Origin: Chersky-806 sp036502405
Lineage (GTDB): Bacteria; Actinomycetota; Acidimicrobiia; IMCC26256; JAENVU01
Assembly: GCA_036502405.1 (NCBI GenBank)
Contig: DASXYP010000049.1
Coordinates: 1 to 64,000, forward strand
DNA length: 64,000 nt
Direction of reading: 5' to 3'
Below the pieces are notes generated by a model, which saw only the letters and a program-made list of their open reading frames with translations, was not told the DNA's origin and made no database searches. The position numbers were made by a program, and so were the translations under genes. Position 1 is the first letter of the stretch. Each line of letters begins with the position of its first letter. This document shows, piece after piece, positions 42,902-50,635 of this stretch.

Positions 42902-43805
42902 ACCCATTGGATTTCTCGGCATCGGCGCGATGGGGCACGGAATGGCCACGAGCGCCATGCGCGCCGGCATCCCCACGATCGTCTGGAATCGCGAGCCCGA
43001 GACGACCCGAGATCTCGCCGAGCTCGGCGCCGACGTGGCAACGACCGCGGCCGAGGCGGCGGGGCGAGCAACCGTCGTCGTGACGATGGTGACCAACGCC
43101 GACGCCGTCATCTCGATCGCGAGCGACCAGGGCATGCTCGCGGCGCTTCCCACCAACGCGATCTGGGTGCAGATGAGCACCATCGGCGTGGACGGGATCG
43201 AACAGGTCGCCGCCCTCGTGCGCGCCGAGCGACCAGACGTGACGCTCGTCGACGCGCCCGTGTCGGGGAGCAAGGACCCGGCCGCGAACGGTGAGCTCAC
43301 GATCTTCGCATCGGGACCTGACGAGGCCCGTGACCGGGTCACACCCCTCTTCGACGCGCTCGGTCGCCGAACGGTCTGGCTCGGCGCGCTCGGGAACGGT
43401 TCGCGCATGAAGGTCGTCAACAACACCTGGTTGGCGTTCGGAGCCGAGGCGGTGGCGGCGTCGGTAGCCCTCGCGCAACGTCTCGGACTCGACGCCGAGA
43501 CGGTGGCCGACACCCTCGGCGACGGACCGCTGGTGTCTGCGTGGCAGGCGGCCAAGCTCGAGCGGATCGCCGCGGACGAGTTCTCGGCCCAGTTCGCGCT
43601 GGCCCTCGCGCTCAAGGACGTGCGCCTCGCCCTGCAGGCGGCCGATGGCGAGCGGTTCACGGCCCTCGCCAGCTTGGCCCGCGAGTGGCAACGGGCCATC
43701 GACCATGGGCTCGGCGACCAGGACGTCACGGTCATCACGCGCGAGCTCGAGCCGCCCGGAGGCGCGACCGGCGCGGGCATGGAAGCCAGCGTGAAGTCGG
43801 GATAG
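42885..43805 (+). CDS. 3-hydroxyisobutyrate dehydrogenase-like NAD(P)-binding protein
   Basis: This 306-residue beta-hydroxyacid dehydrogenase family protein has nucleotide motif GFLGIGAMGHGMA near residue 9, the substrate loop VDAPVSGSKDPAANGEL near 122 and the catalytic lysine in GNGSRMKVVNNTW near 170. It should reversibly oxidise a 3-hydroxy acid or reduce a succinic/glyoxylic semialdehyde with NAD(P); the SGSKDPA variant of the usual SGG loop is closest to GLYR1/glyoxylate-reductase-like members. AAGGAGG directly before ATG 42885 gives a strong ribosome site, although the start lies inside the 3' end of the hibernation-factor-like gene (17-base overlap). Confidence 0.9.
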   Translation: MPTTAEPIGFLGIGAMGHGMATSAMRAGIPTIVWNREPETTRDLAELGADVATTAAEAAGRATVVVTMVTNADAVISIASDQGMLAALPTNAIWVQMSTIGVDGIEQVAALVRAERPDVTLVDAPVSGSKDPAANGELTIFASGPDEARDRVTPLFDALGRRTVWLGALGNGSRMKVVNNTWLAFGAEAVAASVALAQRLGLDAETVADTLGDGPLVSAWQAAKLERIAADEFSAQFALALALKDVRLALQAADGERFTALASLAREWQRAIDHGLGDQDVTVITRELEPPGGATGAGMEASVKSG

Positions 43806-43876
43806 CCGCAGACCGGGGACCGAAGACGGCGGCTGGCCGGGAAGACACCGGGCACACGGGTCGCGATCGTTGTTCC

Positions 43877-44800
43877 ATGACGATCGTTCCCGCAGTCGAC
43901 GACCCGCAGGGTCTCGGACCGGGACCTGCGTGTGCGTCAGCTCCACCGCTGCTCCACCGTGCTGGACCCGTCACCCTCCCGGGTCTGGGCACTGCGCTCG
44001 TGCACGAGGGGGAGCGTCGGGTCGGCGCGCCGACGGTGATCCTCCTGCATGGACTCGGCGCGACCGCGGCCCTCAACTGGTACACCTCGTTCCCGGCGCT
44101 CGCCGCGAGATACCACGTCGTCGCGCCCGACCTGCGCGGGCACGGACGGGGCATTCGCGCCCGGATTCCCTTCACGCTGGAAGACGCGGCGGATGACGTC
44201 GCTGCCCTCGCAGACTCGCTGGAGATCGAGCGGTTCGTGCCCGTCGGGTATTCGATGGGCGGTCCGATTGCACAGCTGTTGTGGAGACGTCATCGCGATC
44301 GGGTCGCCGGGCTCGTGCTCTGCGCCACCGCGTCCACCTTCCGCGCCACGCCACGCGAGCACGTGATGTTCGCGGCGCTGCCGGCGCTCGGTCAGATGAA
44401 CCGCATCGTGCCGGACGCGTTCTCGCGCCGCCTCATCGCTCAGATCTCGCGCTCCTACCTCGCGGCCACCGGCTTCCGTGATTGGGCCCAGAGCGAGCTG
44501 TTGCGACGTGATCCGCGAGCGGTGCTCCAGGCCGCGATCGAGCTCGGGAAGTACTCGGGGAAGGACTGGGTCGGTGAGATCGACGTGCCCACGTCCGTCG
44601 TCATCCACGCGCGTGATCAGATCGTTCCGGCTCGCCGCCAGCTCGCGCTCGCGTCATCAGTGCCCGGCGCGACGACCCACGTCGTCGACGCCGACCACTT
44701 CGCCGTCATCCGCGAACGCGAACGATTCGTCGATACCCTCGTACGCGCGGTCGACCAGGTCGTGCTCCATCCCGGGACTGCTTCGAGGCACGCGGCTTAG
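43877..44800 (+). CDS. Alpha/beta fold hydrolase
   Basis: The 307-residue hydrolase has oxyanion segment ILLHGLGATAALNWY, APDLRGHGRG, nucleophile elbow GYSMGG (near 127), acid HARDQIVP and histidine DADHFAV. The catalytic triad is therefore complete. The order and length are those of epoxide hydrolase/ester hydrolase-type enzymes, with a cap of about 80 residues. The substrate is unknown. The ATG at 43877 lacks a strong ribosome site. It is the last gene of the plus-strand cassette, 71 bases after the HIBADH-like gene. Its TAG overlaps the stop of the decayed kinase in a shared TTAG (44797-44800). Confidence 0.9.
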   Translation: MTIVPAVDDPQGLGPGPACASAPPLLHRAGPVTLPGLGTALVHEGERRVGAPTVILLHGLGATAALNWYTSFPALAARYHVVAPDLRGHGRGIRARIPFTLEDAADDVAALADSLEIERFVPVGYSMGGPIAQLLWRRHRDRVAGLVLCATASTFRATPREHVMFAALPALGQMNRIVPDAFSRRLIAQISRSYLAATGFRDWAQSELLRRDPRAVLQAAIELGKYSGKDWVGEIDVPTSVVIHARDQIVPARRQLALASSVPGATTHVVDADHFAVIRERERFVDTLVRAVDQVVLHPGTASRHAA

Positions 44801-45190
44801 GGTCCGGGCTCCGCGCCGCTCGCTTGCTGATCGGGGGACGGCGGCACGGGGAACACAGCCTGCAACGCCGTGCCCACGCCCGCTCGGCTGTCGACGACCA
44901 ACGTCCCTCCCATGGCTTCGACCCGATCCAGAAGCCCGATCAACCCGGACCCTCGAGTCGGGTCGGCGCCGCCCGTCCCGTCGTCTCGGATCTCGAGCCG
45001 GAGAAGGCCGGTCACGCTCTTCGACGACGACGTGCACCTCCGACGCGCGCGTGTGCTTGACCACGTTCGTCAGCGCCTCCGAGACCACGTAGTACGCGGC
45101 GATCTCGATCGAATCGGGCAGGGTCCGATCGATGCGCACCTCCAGCTCGACGGGAACGGCCGCGCGACGGCGGAGGTTCCTGAGCGCCCC
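44797..45190 (-). pseudogene. Decayed NarL-type sensor histidine kinase (HATPase fragment)
   Basis: On the minus strand from 45190, GALRNLRRRAAVPVELEV and YYVVSEALTNVVKHTRAS encode the N-box part of a HisKA_3/HATPase kinase. A single-base frameshift at 45016 interrupts it, and the other frame then continues with LRLEIRDDGTGGAD and RGSGLIGLLDRVEAMGG (G boxes) to a normal C terminus. The phospho-acceptor His domain and all sensor regions are missing, and residues before GALRNL are scrambled. Thus it cannot function. It is on the same strand as, and of the class that partners, the NarL-type regulator at 40641-41285, from which the plus-strand cassette separates it. Confidence 0.75.
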
Positions 45191-45285
45191 TGCTCTGCCT
45201 GCTGACCTCCATGTGCCTACCGGCGCAACCCTCCGCGACCTTCACGCGAAACGCCCTTGCGGGCACTTGAAGGAGCATCGGGCCG

Positions 45286-45308
45286 GCGCACCTGAAGGTG
45301 CGCTGAAC
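45286..45308. promoter_or_regulatory. Direct-repeat site A (11-bp period) upstream of the COG4705 gene
   Basis: CTGAAG (45292-45297) and CTGAAC (45303-45308) start exactly 11 bp apart, 46 bases before the ATG at 45355. The first half also lies in a perfect palindrome (8-bp arms, 45286-45303). Spacing of one helical turn is typical of OmpR/PhoB-type regulator sites, and three similar sites occur nearby. Confidence 0.6.
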
Positions 45309-45354
45309 GGGTGCGCTTCACGAGCCCGGACGCGTGGGCTGTACTGCACCGACC

Positions 45355-46170
45355 ATGGATTCGCATCGCAGCCGGCTCGGCCGGCGCATGACCACGCGCG
45401 GGCGGCTGCGGGTCCCGGAGGTCGCCGCCTCGTTCTGGATCGTCAAGGGACTCTCGACCGCGATGGGTGAGTCGACGTCCGACTATCTGGTCCATCGCAT
45501 CGACCCCGTTCCCGCCGTCCTGTTGGGCTTCGTCGGATTCGTGATCGCGCTCGCGTTGCAGCTCCGCATGAGGCGCTATCTCGCCACGACCTACTGGTTC
45601 GCCGTGGTCATGGTCGGCGTCTTCGGAACGATGTGTGCCGACGTGCTGCACGTGGGGTTCGGCATCCCCTATGCGGCGTCGACGACGCTGTGCGTGCTCG
45701 GCCTCGCGCTGGTGTTCGGATCGTGGCAGCGCACCGAAGGAACGCTCTCGATCCACAGCATCGACACCGAGCGCCGCGAGCTCTTCTACTGGGCCGCGGT
45801 CGTGCTCACGTTCGCGCTCGGGACCGGGCTCGGAGATCTCATGGCGGTGACGTTCAACCTCGGGTACTTCGCGTCGGCGGTGCTCTTTGCCGCGATCCTG
45901 CTGGTGCCCGTGGTCGGGTACGCGCGGCTGCACTGGAACCCCGTCTTCTCGTTCTGGTTCGCGTACGTGCTCACCCGTCCCCTCGGCGCATCGATCGCCG
46001 ACTGGCTCGGCAAGCCGCAGGACGCCGGCGGCCTGGGCTGGGGATCGGGATGGGTGAGCCTCGGCCTGACCGCGCTGATCGTCGGAGCCGTCGCCTACCT
46101 CGCCGTGACCCGCTCGGATGTCCAGCGCACCGGCGGCGAACCCGCGCGGCGACCAGCGGCCGAGGCCTGA
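45355..46170 (+). CDS. COG4705-type integral membrane protein
   Basis: The 271-residue protein begins VPEVAASFWIVKGLSTAMGES and has about eight membrane helices in two repeated halves. The halves contain the family-typical segments GTMCADVLH, LSIHSIDTERRELFYW, FALGTGLGDLMA and YVLTRPLGASIADW. These match the COG4705 family of uncharacterised membrane-anchored proteins; no transported substrate is established from sequence. Conserved acidic and histidine residues within helices could bind a metal ion, as speculation. The ATG at 45355 is chosen as it is 46 bases after repeat site A. The frame ends 57 bases before the propeller lipoprotein gene, whose promoter carries another such site. The gene probably belongs to the regulon of the downstream two-component system. 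Confidence 0.85.
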   Translation: MDSHRSRLGRRMTTRGRLRVPEVAASFWIVKGLSTAMGESTSDYLVHRIDPVPAVLLGFVGFVIALALQLRMRRYLATTYWFAVVMVGVFGTMCADVLHVGFGIPYAASTTLCVLGLALVFGSWQRTEGTLSIHSIDTERRELFYWAAVVLTFALGTGLGDLMAVTFNLGYFASAVLFAAILLVPVVGYARLHWNPVFSFWFAYVLTRPLGASIADWLGKPQDAGGLGWGSGWVSLGLTALIVGAVAYLAVTRSDVQRTGGEPARRPAAEA

Positions 46171-46183
46171 ACCGGGGCTGAAC
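46167..46183. promoter_or_regulatory. Direct-repeat site B (11-bp period) upstream of the propeller lipoprotein operon
   Basis: CTGAAC at 46167-46172 and 46178-46183 are exactly 11 bp apart, 44 bases before the ATG at 46228 and about 31 bp before the TAGCGT box. The first copy overlaps the stop codon of the upstream gene. The position just upstream of the -35 region suggests activation. Confidence 0.65.
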
Positions 46184-46214
46184 CGGCGCGCTGTCGGACG
46201 CGCCCGCGGCGCCG

Positions 46215-46220
46215 TAGCGT
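46215..46220 (+). promoter_or_regulatory. Predicted -10 box of the propeller lipoprotein operon (leaderless)
   Basis: TAGCGT lies 7 nt before the ATG at 46228, with no ribosome site between them. Confidence 0.5.
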
Positions 46221-46227
46221 CACCGGC

Positions 46228-47424
46228 ATGCCATCAGGAGCGGGCTCCGCACCCGGGCTCGGGCGGGCAACGGGCTTGCTGGCGCTCGTCGTGGCGTTGG
46301 TCATCGCCGCCTGCGGTTGCTCGGCGACCGGAGGTGGACGCGCCGGCGCCGAGCGTCGCAAGCCGCCGTCGACTTCGTCGACCTCGACGACGACGACCGC
46401 TCCGGTCGCGGATCCGAACCCGCTGACCGGCGCCGGCCCTGGTGTCGACGTCTACCAGCACACCCGAGCCGGGATGCTCAGCCCCGCGGTGCTCGGCGTG
46501 CCGGCGCGGGTCTACGTGCCGAACAGCCTCTCGAACACGGTCGACGTGATCGACCCGACGACGTTTCGAGTCGTGGAACACTTCGCGGTCGGCGCGAAGC
46601 CCCAGCACGTCGTGCCGTCGTACGATCTCTCGACGCTTTACGTGAACAACAACGCCGGGAACTCGCTCACACCGATCAACCCGCGGACGGCGGCGCCCGG
46701 TCCGCCGATCACGGTGCCGGACCCGTACAACCTGTATTACACACCGGACGGCAGCCGCGCGATCGTGATGGCGGAACGCAACGGTGAGATCGACGTGCGG
46801 GACCCGCACACGTGGGCGCTCGTCGAGGCGATCCGCGTCCCGCACGCCGGGGTCAACCACGCCGACTTCACGCCGAACGGTCGCGTCATGATCGTCAGCT
46901 GCGAGTTCTCCGGCTGGCTCGTGCGCATCGACCTGACGACGCTGACGATCACCGGCGAGCTCCACGTCGGTGGCGCCCCGATCGACGTGCGGTCCTCTCC
47001 GGACGGGAGCGTCATGTACGTTGCGAACCAGGAGCGCTCCGGCGTCTCGGTGATCGACCCGGCGACGATGCGCGAGCTGTCGTTCATCCCGACGGGGAGG
47101 GGAGCCCACGGTCTCTACCCGAGCCGCGACGGGACGAAGCTGTACGTGAGCAACCGGATGGCCGGCTCCGTCTCCGTGATCGACTTCGCCACCCAGGCGG
47201 TCGTGGCGACCTGGCCGATCGGCGGGACGCCCGACATGGGTGGCGTCTCGGCCGACGGCGGCCAGCTCTGGCTGACCGGTCGCTACAGCAACGCGGTCTA
47301 CGTGATCGACACCGCGACCGGCCGGCTGCTCCACACCGTCCCGGTCGGTCTCGGCCCCCACGGGCTGTGCTTCTTCCCCCAGCCGGGCCGGTTCAGCCTC
47401 GGGCACACGGCCAACTACCGGTGA
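46228..47424 (+). CDS. YVTN-type beta-propeller lipoprotein
   Basis: This 398-residue exported protein has lipobox VIAAC (Cys29) and a Ser/Thr-rich linker to about residue 75. A seven-bladed propeller follows, with YVTN-like repeats such as VYVPNSLSNTVDVIDPTTFR, LYVNNNAGNSLTPINPRT and YVANQERSGVSVIDPATM. Such propellers on the cell surface act as binding or scaffolding modules; an enzymatic role is not evident. The start ATG follows a TAGCGT box by 7 nt. Its TGA overlaps the GTG of the Kelch lipoprotein gene (GTGA at 47421-47424), so the two propellers are translated as a coupled pair, probably under control of the repeat site B. Confidence 0.88.
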   Translation: MPSGAGSAPGLGRATGLLALVVALVIAACGCSATGGGRAGAERRKPPSTSSTSTTTTAPVADPNPLTGAGPGVDVYQHTRAGMLSPAVLGVPARVYVPNSLSNTVDVIDPTTFRVVEHFAVGAKPQHVVPSYDLSTLYVNNNAGNSLTPINPRTAAPGPPITVPDPYNLYYTPDGSRAIVMAERNGEIDVRDPHTWALVEAIRVPHAGVNHADFTPNGRVMIVSCEFSGWLVRIDLTTLTITGELHVGGAPIDVRSSPDGSVMYVANQERSGVSVIDPATMRELSFIPTGRGAHGLYPSRDGTKLYVSNRMAGSVSVIDFATQAVVATWPIGGTPDMGGVSADGGQLWLTGRYSNAVYVIDTATGRLLHTVPVGLGPHGLCFFPQPGRFSLGHTANYR

Positions 47425-48440
47425 GCGTCGACAACCGCGCGGCAATGGCGGCCCTCGGGCTGGCGCTGCTCGTGCTGTCGAGCGCCTGCGGAGGCGGAGG
47501 CGGAGGCCCGAGCAGGGCGCGCGGTCCGGCCTCGACCGCGACCAGGCCGGCTCCGCAACCCGTCGCACCCGTGACCACCACGCCACCCGCGACGGCGCCG
47601 ACGCAGCGGATGGAGCCCGCGCTCCCGGCGGCGGTGCAGGAGTCGGGCGGCACGAGCGCCGACGGCCGGATGTACGTCGTCGGCGGCTACGACGCTTCCC
47701 GGTCGAGCACCGCGACGGTCTGGGTGTTCGACGGCCGCACGTGGCAGGCCGGGCCGGCGCTCCCGCTCCGGTTGAACCACCCTGGGGTCGCCGCACTCGC
47801 GGGCGACGTCTACGTGGCCGGCGGGTTCACCCCGGACGGGCAGGCGTCGACCCGGGTGTTCGTGCTGCGGCGCGGCACGCTCCAATGGACGGAGCTGCCC
47901 GCGATGCACCGGCCGCGTGGTGCGCTCGCGCTCGTCGCCGTGTCCGGTGCGCTCCTGGCGATCGGCGGACGGGCCGGCACGCAGCAGATCGGCGTCGGAG
48001 AGCGCTTCGACCCGGCGACGCGCGTGTGGTCCGACCTCCCGGCAATGCCGAGCCCGCGCAACCACCTCGCGGGTTACGTCGAGGGTGGCCGGGCCTGCGT
48101 CGCGGGCGGCCGCACGCCGGCGACGACGGGTGGGGTGGACTGCTACGACCCCATCACCAACGGGTGGATCGCCGTGCCTCCGCTGGCGGTGCCGACCTCC
48201 GGCGCGGGTGCGGCCGTGCTCCCCGACGAGCCGGTGGTCATGGGTGGCGAGACGGCAAACGAGACGTCGATCCTCGGGATCGTCCAGTGGCTCGCGGGTT
48301 CCGCGTGGAGCCAGACGCCGATGCTCGTCCCCCGCCACGGGGTGGCCGCCGCGGTCTTCGAGGGCCGGGTATGGGCGTGCGGAGGTGCGACGGCGCCCGG
48401 GTTCCACGCGGTCGCGGACTGCACCTCCCTCGGCCGCTGA
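47421..48440 (+). CDS. Kelch-repeat beta-propeller lipoprotein
   Basis: The 339-residue protein has lipobox LSSAC (Cys23), then a glycine run and a proline/threonine-rich stalk to about residue 70. Six Kelch blades follow, recognisable by GG doublets: RMYVVGGYD, DVYVAGGFT, ALLAIGGRA, RACVAGGRT, PVVMGGET and RVWACGGAT. It is predicted to be displayed on the outer face of the membrane, probably for protein or glycan binding. The GTG start overlaps the stop of the YVTN-type propeller gene. Downstream, 88 bases hold repeat site C and the response-regulator start. Confidence 0.88.
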   Translation: MSVDNRAAMAALGLALLVLSSACGGGGGGPSRARGPASTATRPAPQPVAPVTTTPPATAPTQRMEPALPAAVQESGGTSADGRMYVVGGYDASRSSTATVWVFDGRTWQAGPALPLRLNHPGVAALAGDVYVAGGFTPDGQASTRVFVLRRGTLQWTELPAMHRPRGALALVAVSGALLAIGGRAGTQQIGVGERFDPATRVWSDLPAMPSPRNHLAGYVEGGRACVAGGRTPATTGGVDCYDPITNGWIAVPPLAVPTSGAGAAVLPDEPVVMGGETANETSILGIVQWLAGSAWSQTPMLVPRHGVAAAVFEGRVWACGGATAPGFHAVADCTSLGR

Positions 48441-48468
48441 AGAACCGGCGCCGGGCGTCTCAGCCGCG

Positions 48469-48485
48469 GTTCAGCCCACGTTCAG
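48469..48485. promoter_or_regulatory. Direct-repeat site C (11-bp period) upstream of the response-regulator gene
   Basis: GTTCAG at 48469-48474 and 48480-48485 (CTGAAC on the minus strand) are 11 bp apart, 43 bases before the ATG at 48529. It suggests autoregulation of the two-component operon. Confidence 0.65.
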
Positions 48486-48528
48486 GATGCGGCGCGACGA
48501 TGGGAGCCCACCGCGAAGAGGACCCCGC

Positions 48529-49206
48529 ATGCGAGTGCTCATCGTCGAGGACGAGAAGAAGATCGCCGCGGCCCTGCGGCGTGGGCTCGAAGCCGAAGGA
48601 TTCGCGGTCGACGTCGCGCTCGACGGCACCGACGGCCTGTGGATGGCAACCGAGCACGCGTACGACGTCATCGTGCTCGACATCATGTTGCCGGGCATGA
48701 ACGGCTTCAAGGTGTGCGAGAGCCTCCGCGAAGCGCGGAACTGGACACCGATTCTGATGCTCACTGCGAAGGACGGCGAATACGACCAGGCCGAGGCGCT
48801 CGACACCGGGGCGGACGACTACCTCACGAAGCCGTTCTCCTTCGTCGTGCTGCTCGCCCGCATCCGCGCGCTGCTGCGGCGCAGCGGGCGGTCCGAGCCG
48901 GTCGTCTACAGGGCCGGCGACCTGACCGTCGACCCGGTCACGCACCACTGCAGGCGGGCAGACGTGTCGATCCCACTCACCGCACGCGAGTTCGCGGTCC
49001 TCGAGTTCCTCATGCGGCGAGCGGGCGAGGTCGTGTCGAAGTCCGAGATCCTCGACAACGTCTGGGACTTCGCGTTCGAGGGTGATCCGAACATCGTCGA
49101 GGTGTACGTGCGCCACCTGCGCCGCAAGCTGGACGAGCCGTTCGGCCGCCAGCTGATCGACACCATTCGCGGTGCGGGGTACCGGCTCAATCCGACGGGC
49201 GGCTGA
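48529..49206 (+). CDS. OmpR/PhoB family response regulator
   Basis: The 225-residue regulator has a receiver domain (LIVEDEKKIAAAL acidic pair; VIVLDIMLPGMNGF phospho-acceptor Asp; LMLTAKDG; YLTKPFSF Lys) and a C-terminal winged helix (LTAREFAVLEFLMRRAGEVV, then EVYVRHLRRKLD and TIRGAGYRL). It should bind DNA as a tandem dimer on direct repeats, typically spaced 11 bp. Sites with exactly that spacing lie upstream of this gene and of three neighbouring transcription units. The ATG at 48529 has a GAAGAGGA ribosome site. The histidine kinase gene follows 6 bases after its stop. Confidence 0.95.
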   Translation: MRVLIVEDEKKIAAALRRGLEAEGFAVDVALDGTDGLWMATEHAYDVIVLDIMLPGMNGFKVCESLREARNWTPILMLTAKDGEYDQAEALDTGADDYLTKPFSFVVLLARIRALLRRSGRSEPVVYRAGDLTVDPVTHHCRRADVSIPLTAREFAVLEFLMRRAGEVVSKSEILDNVWDFAFEGDPNIVEVYVRHLRRKLDEPFGRQLIDTIRGAGYRLNPTGG

Positions 49207-49212
49207 AGCCGC

Positions 49213-50565
49213 GTGCGGCACTTCGCGACCGTTCGGATCCGGGTCACCATCGCGTCGGTCATCGTCGTCGGCATCTCGCTGGCGCTCGGGAGCCTGTGGC
49301 TGTTGAACGCGCACCGGAGCGCGCTGACCCAGGGGATCGAGACGAACGCTCGCCTCCGATCGCGCGACATCGCCGCGACCGTGGCCGACGGGGCGTTCCC
49401 TGCGACGCTCGCGGTGCCACGGGGCGACGACAACCTGGTCCAGGTCGTCGACGCCGCCGGACACGTCGTCGCGTCGTCGGAGAACATCCGGAACGAGCAG
49501 CGGTTCAGCCGGCTGCAGCCGGATGACGACGGGTACGCGGCGCGCAGCGTGAGCGACCTGGACGGCGAAGGCCCGTTCCGCGTCGTCGCCCGGCGGGTCC
49601 GGACCAAGGCCGGGGTCCTCACCGTGTACGTGGCGGGCAGCCTGGCGCCCGTCGACTCGAGCGAGGACAGCCTCGAGCGGCTCCTCCTGCTCGGCTTGCC
49701 GATGCTGCTGCTGCTCGTCGGCGCCACCACCTGGGTCGTCACCGGTCGTGCGCTGCACCCAGTCGAGGACATCCGACGGGAGGTCGAGGCGATCGGCGGC
49801 GAGGATCTCCACCGCCGCGTCCCGGAGCCCGGGACTGCGGACGAGATCGGGCGTCTCGCGCGCACGATGAACGCGATGCTCGGGCGGCTCGAGCACGCCA
49901 CCGATCGCCAGCAGCGGTTCGTGGCGGACGCGAGCCACGAGCTGCGCAGCCCCCTCACGGGCATCCGGGCACAGCTCGAGGTCGACCTGGCCCACCCCGA
50001 GCGCGCGGACTGGGAGAGCACCGAACGGGACGTGCTCGTGGACACGATCCGGTTGCAGCGGCTGGTCGAGGACCTCCTCGCGCTGGCCACCGCCGACGCG
50101 AGGCCGAATGACGCCGCGCACCGGGAGACCGTCGACCTCGACGAGATCGTCCTCTCCGAGGCGCGGCGCCTGCGGAGCCGGAGCCCCCATGAGGTCGACA
50201 GCTCGGCGGTCTCGGGGGCGCAGCTGCTCGGCAACCCGGACCAGCTGACCCGGGCGGTCAGGAACCTCCTCGACAACGCGGACCGCCACGCCGGCACGAC
50301 GGTGACGGTCGCGCTGATCGAACACGACGACACGGTGCGGCTCACGGTCGTCGACGACGGGCCGGGCATCCCGGTGGAAGAGCAGTCGCGGATCTTCGAG
50401 CGGTTCACCCGGCTCGACGACGCGCGGGCCCGCGACAACGGTGGGAGCGGGCTCGGGCTCGCGATCACGCGGGAGGTCGTCACCGCACACGGTGGGACGA
50501 TCGCGATCGACAACGCGCCGGGCGCCCGGTTCACGGTCGCGCTCCCCCGCCAGCCGGGGGCCTAG
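49213..50565 (+). CDS. Sensor histidine kinase (HAMP, HisKA, HATPase)
   Basis: This 450-residue membrane kinase has helix 1 at residues 9-30 (TIASVIVVGISLALGSLWLL), an extracytoplasmic sensor of about 120 residues, helix 2 near 160-178 and a HAMP linker. The phospho-acceptor box DASHELRSPLTGIRAQLEV, N box NLLDNADRH, G1 VDDGPGIP and G2 GGSGLGLAIT follow. It autophosphorylates and then phosphorylates the adjacent OmpR-type regulator. The start GTG is 6 bases after the regulator stop, forming a classic operon. The signal sensed is unknown. The sensor domain contains no cysteine or histidine cluster pointing to a metal. Confidence 0.94.
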   Translation: MRHFATVRIRVTIASVIVVGISLALGSLWLLNAHRSALTQGIETNARLRSRDIAATVADGAFPATLAVPRGDDNLVQVVDAAGHVVASSENIRNEQRFSRLQPDDDGYAARSVSDLDGEGPFRVVARRVRTKAGVLTVYVAGSLAPVDSSEDSLERLLLLGLPMLLLLVGATTWVVTGRALHPVEDIRREVEAIGGEDLHRRVPEPGTADEIGRLARTMNAMLGRLEHATDRQQRFVADASHELRSPLTGIRAQLEVDLAHPERADWESTERDVLVDTIRLQRLVEDLLALATADARPNDAAHRETVDLDEIVLSEARRLRSRSPHEVDSSAVSGAQLLGNPDQLTRAVRNLLDNADRHAGTTVTVALIEHDDTVRLTVVDDGPGIPVEEQSRIFERFTRLDDARARDNGGSGLGLAITREVVTAHGGTIAIDNAPGARFTVALPRQPGA

Positions 50566-50595
50566 GCGCGGAACGCGACCGCGCGCGGTCGTGGG

Positions 50596-50612
50596 CTTCA
50601 GCGGCTGTTCAG
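50596..50612. promoter_or_regulatory. Direct-repeat site D (11-bp period) upstream of the PAP2 operon
   Basis: CTTCAG (50596-50601) and GTTCAG (50607-50612) start 11 bp apart, 23 bases before the ATG at 50636. On the minus strand they read CTGAAC-N5-CTGAAG, matching the other sites. Confidence 0.6.
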
Positions 50613-50635
50613 CCACCTGAGCTCAGAGTCGCACC

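Noticed and set aside
45286..45303. The palindrome as a terminator
   Set aside because: It has no T-tract, follows no nearby plus-strand gene end (the last is at 44800) and coincides with regulator site A; the repeat pattern explains it better.
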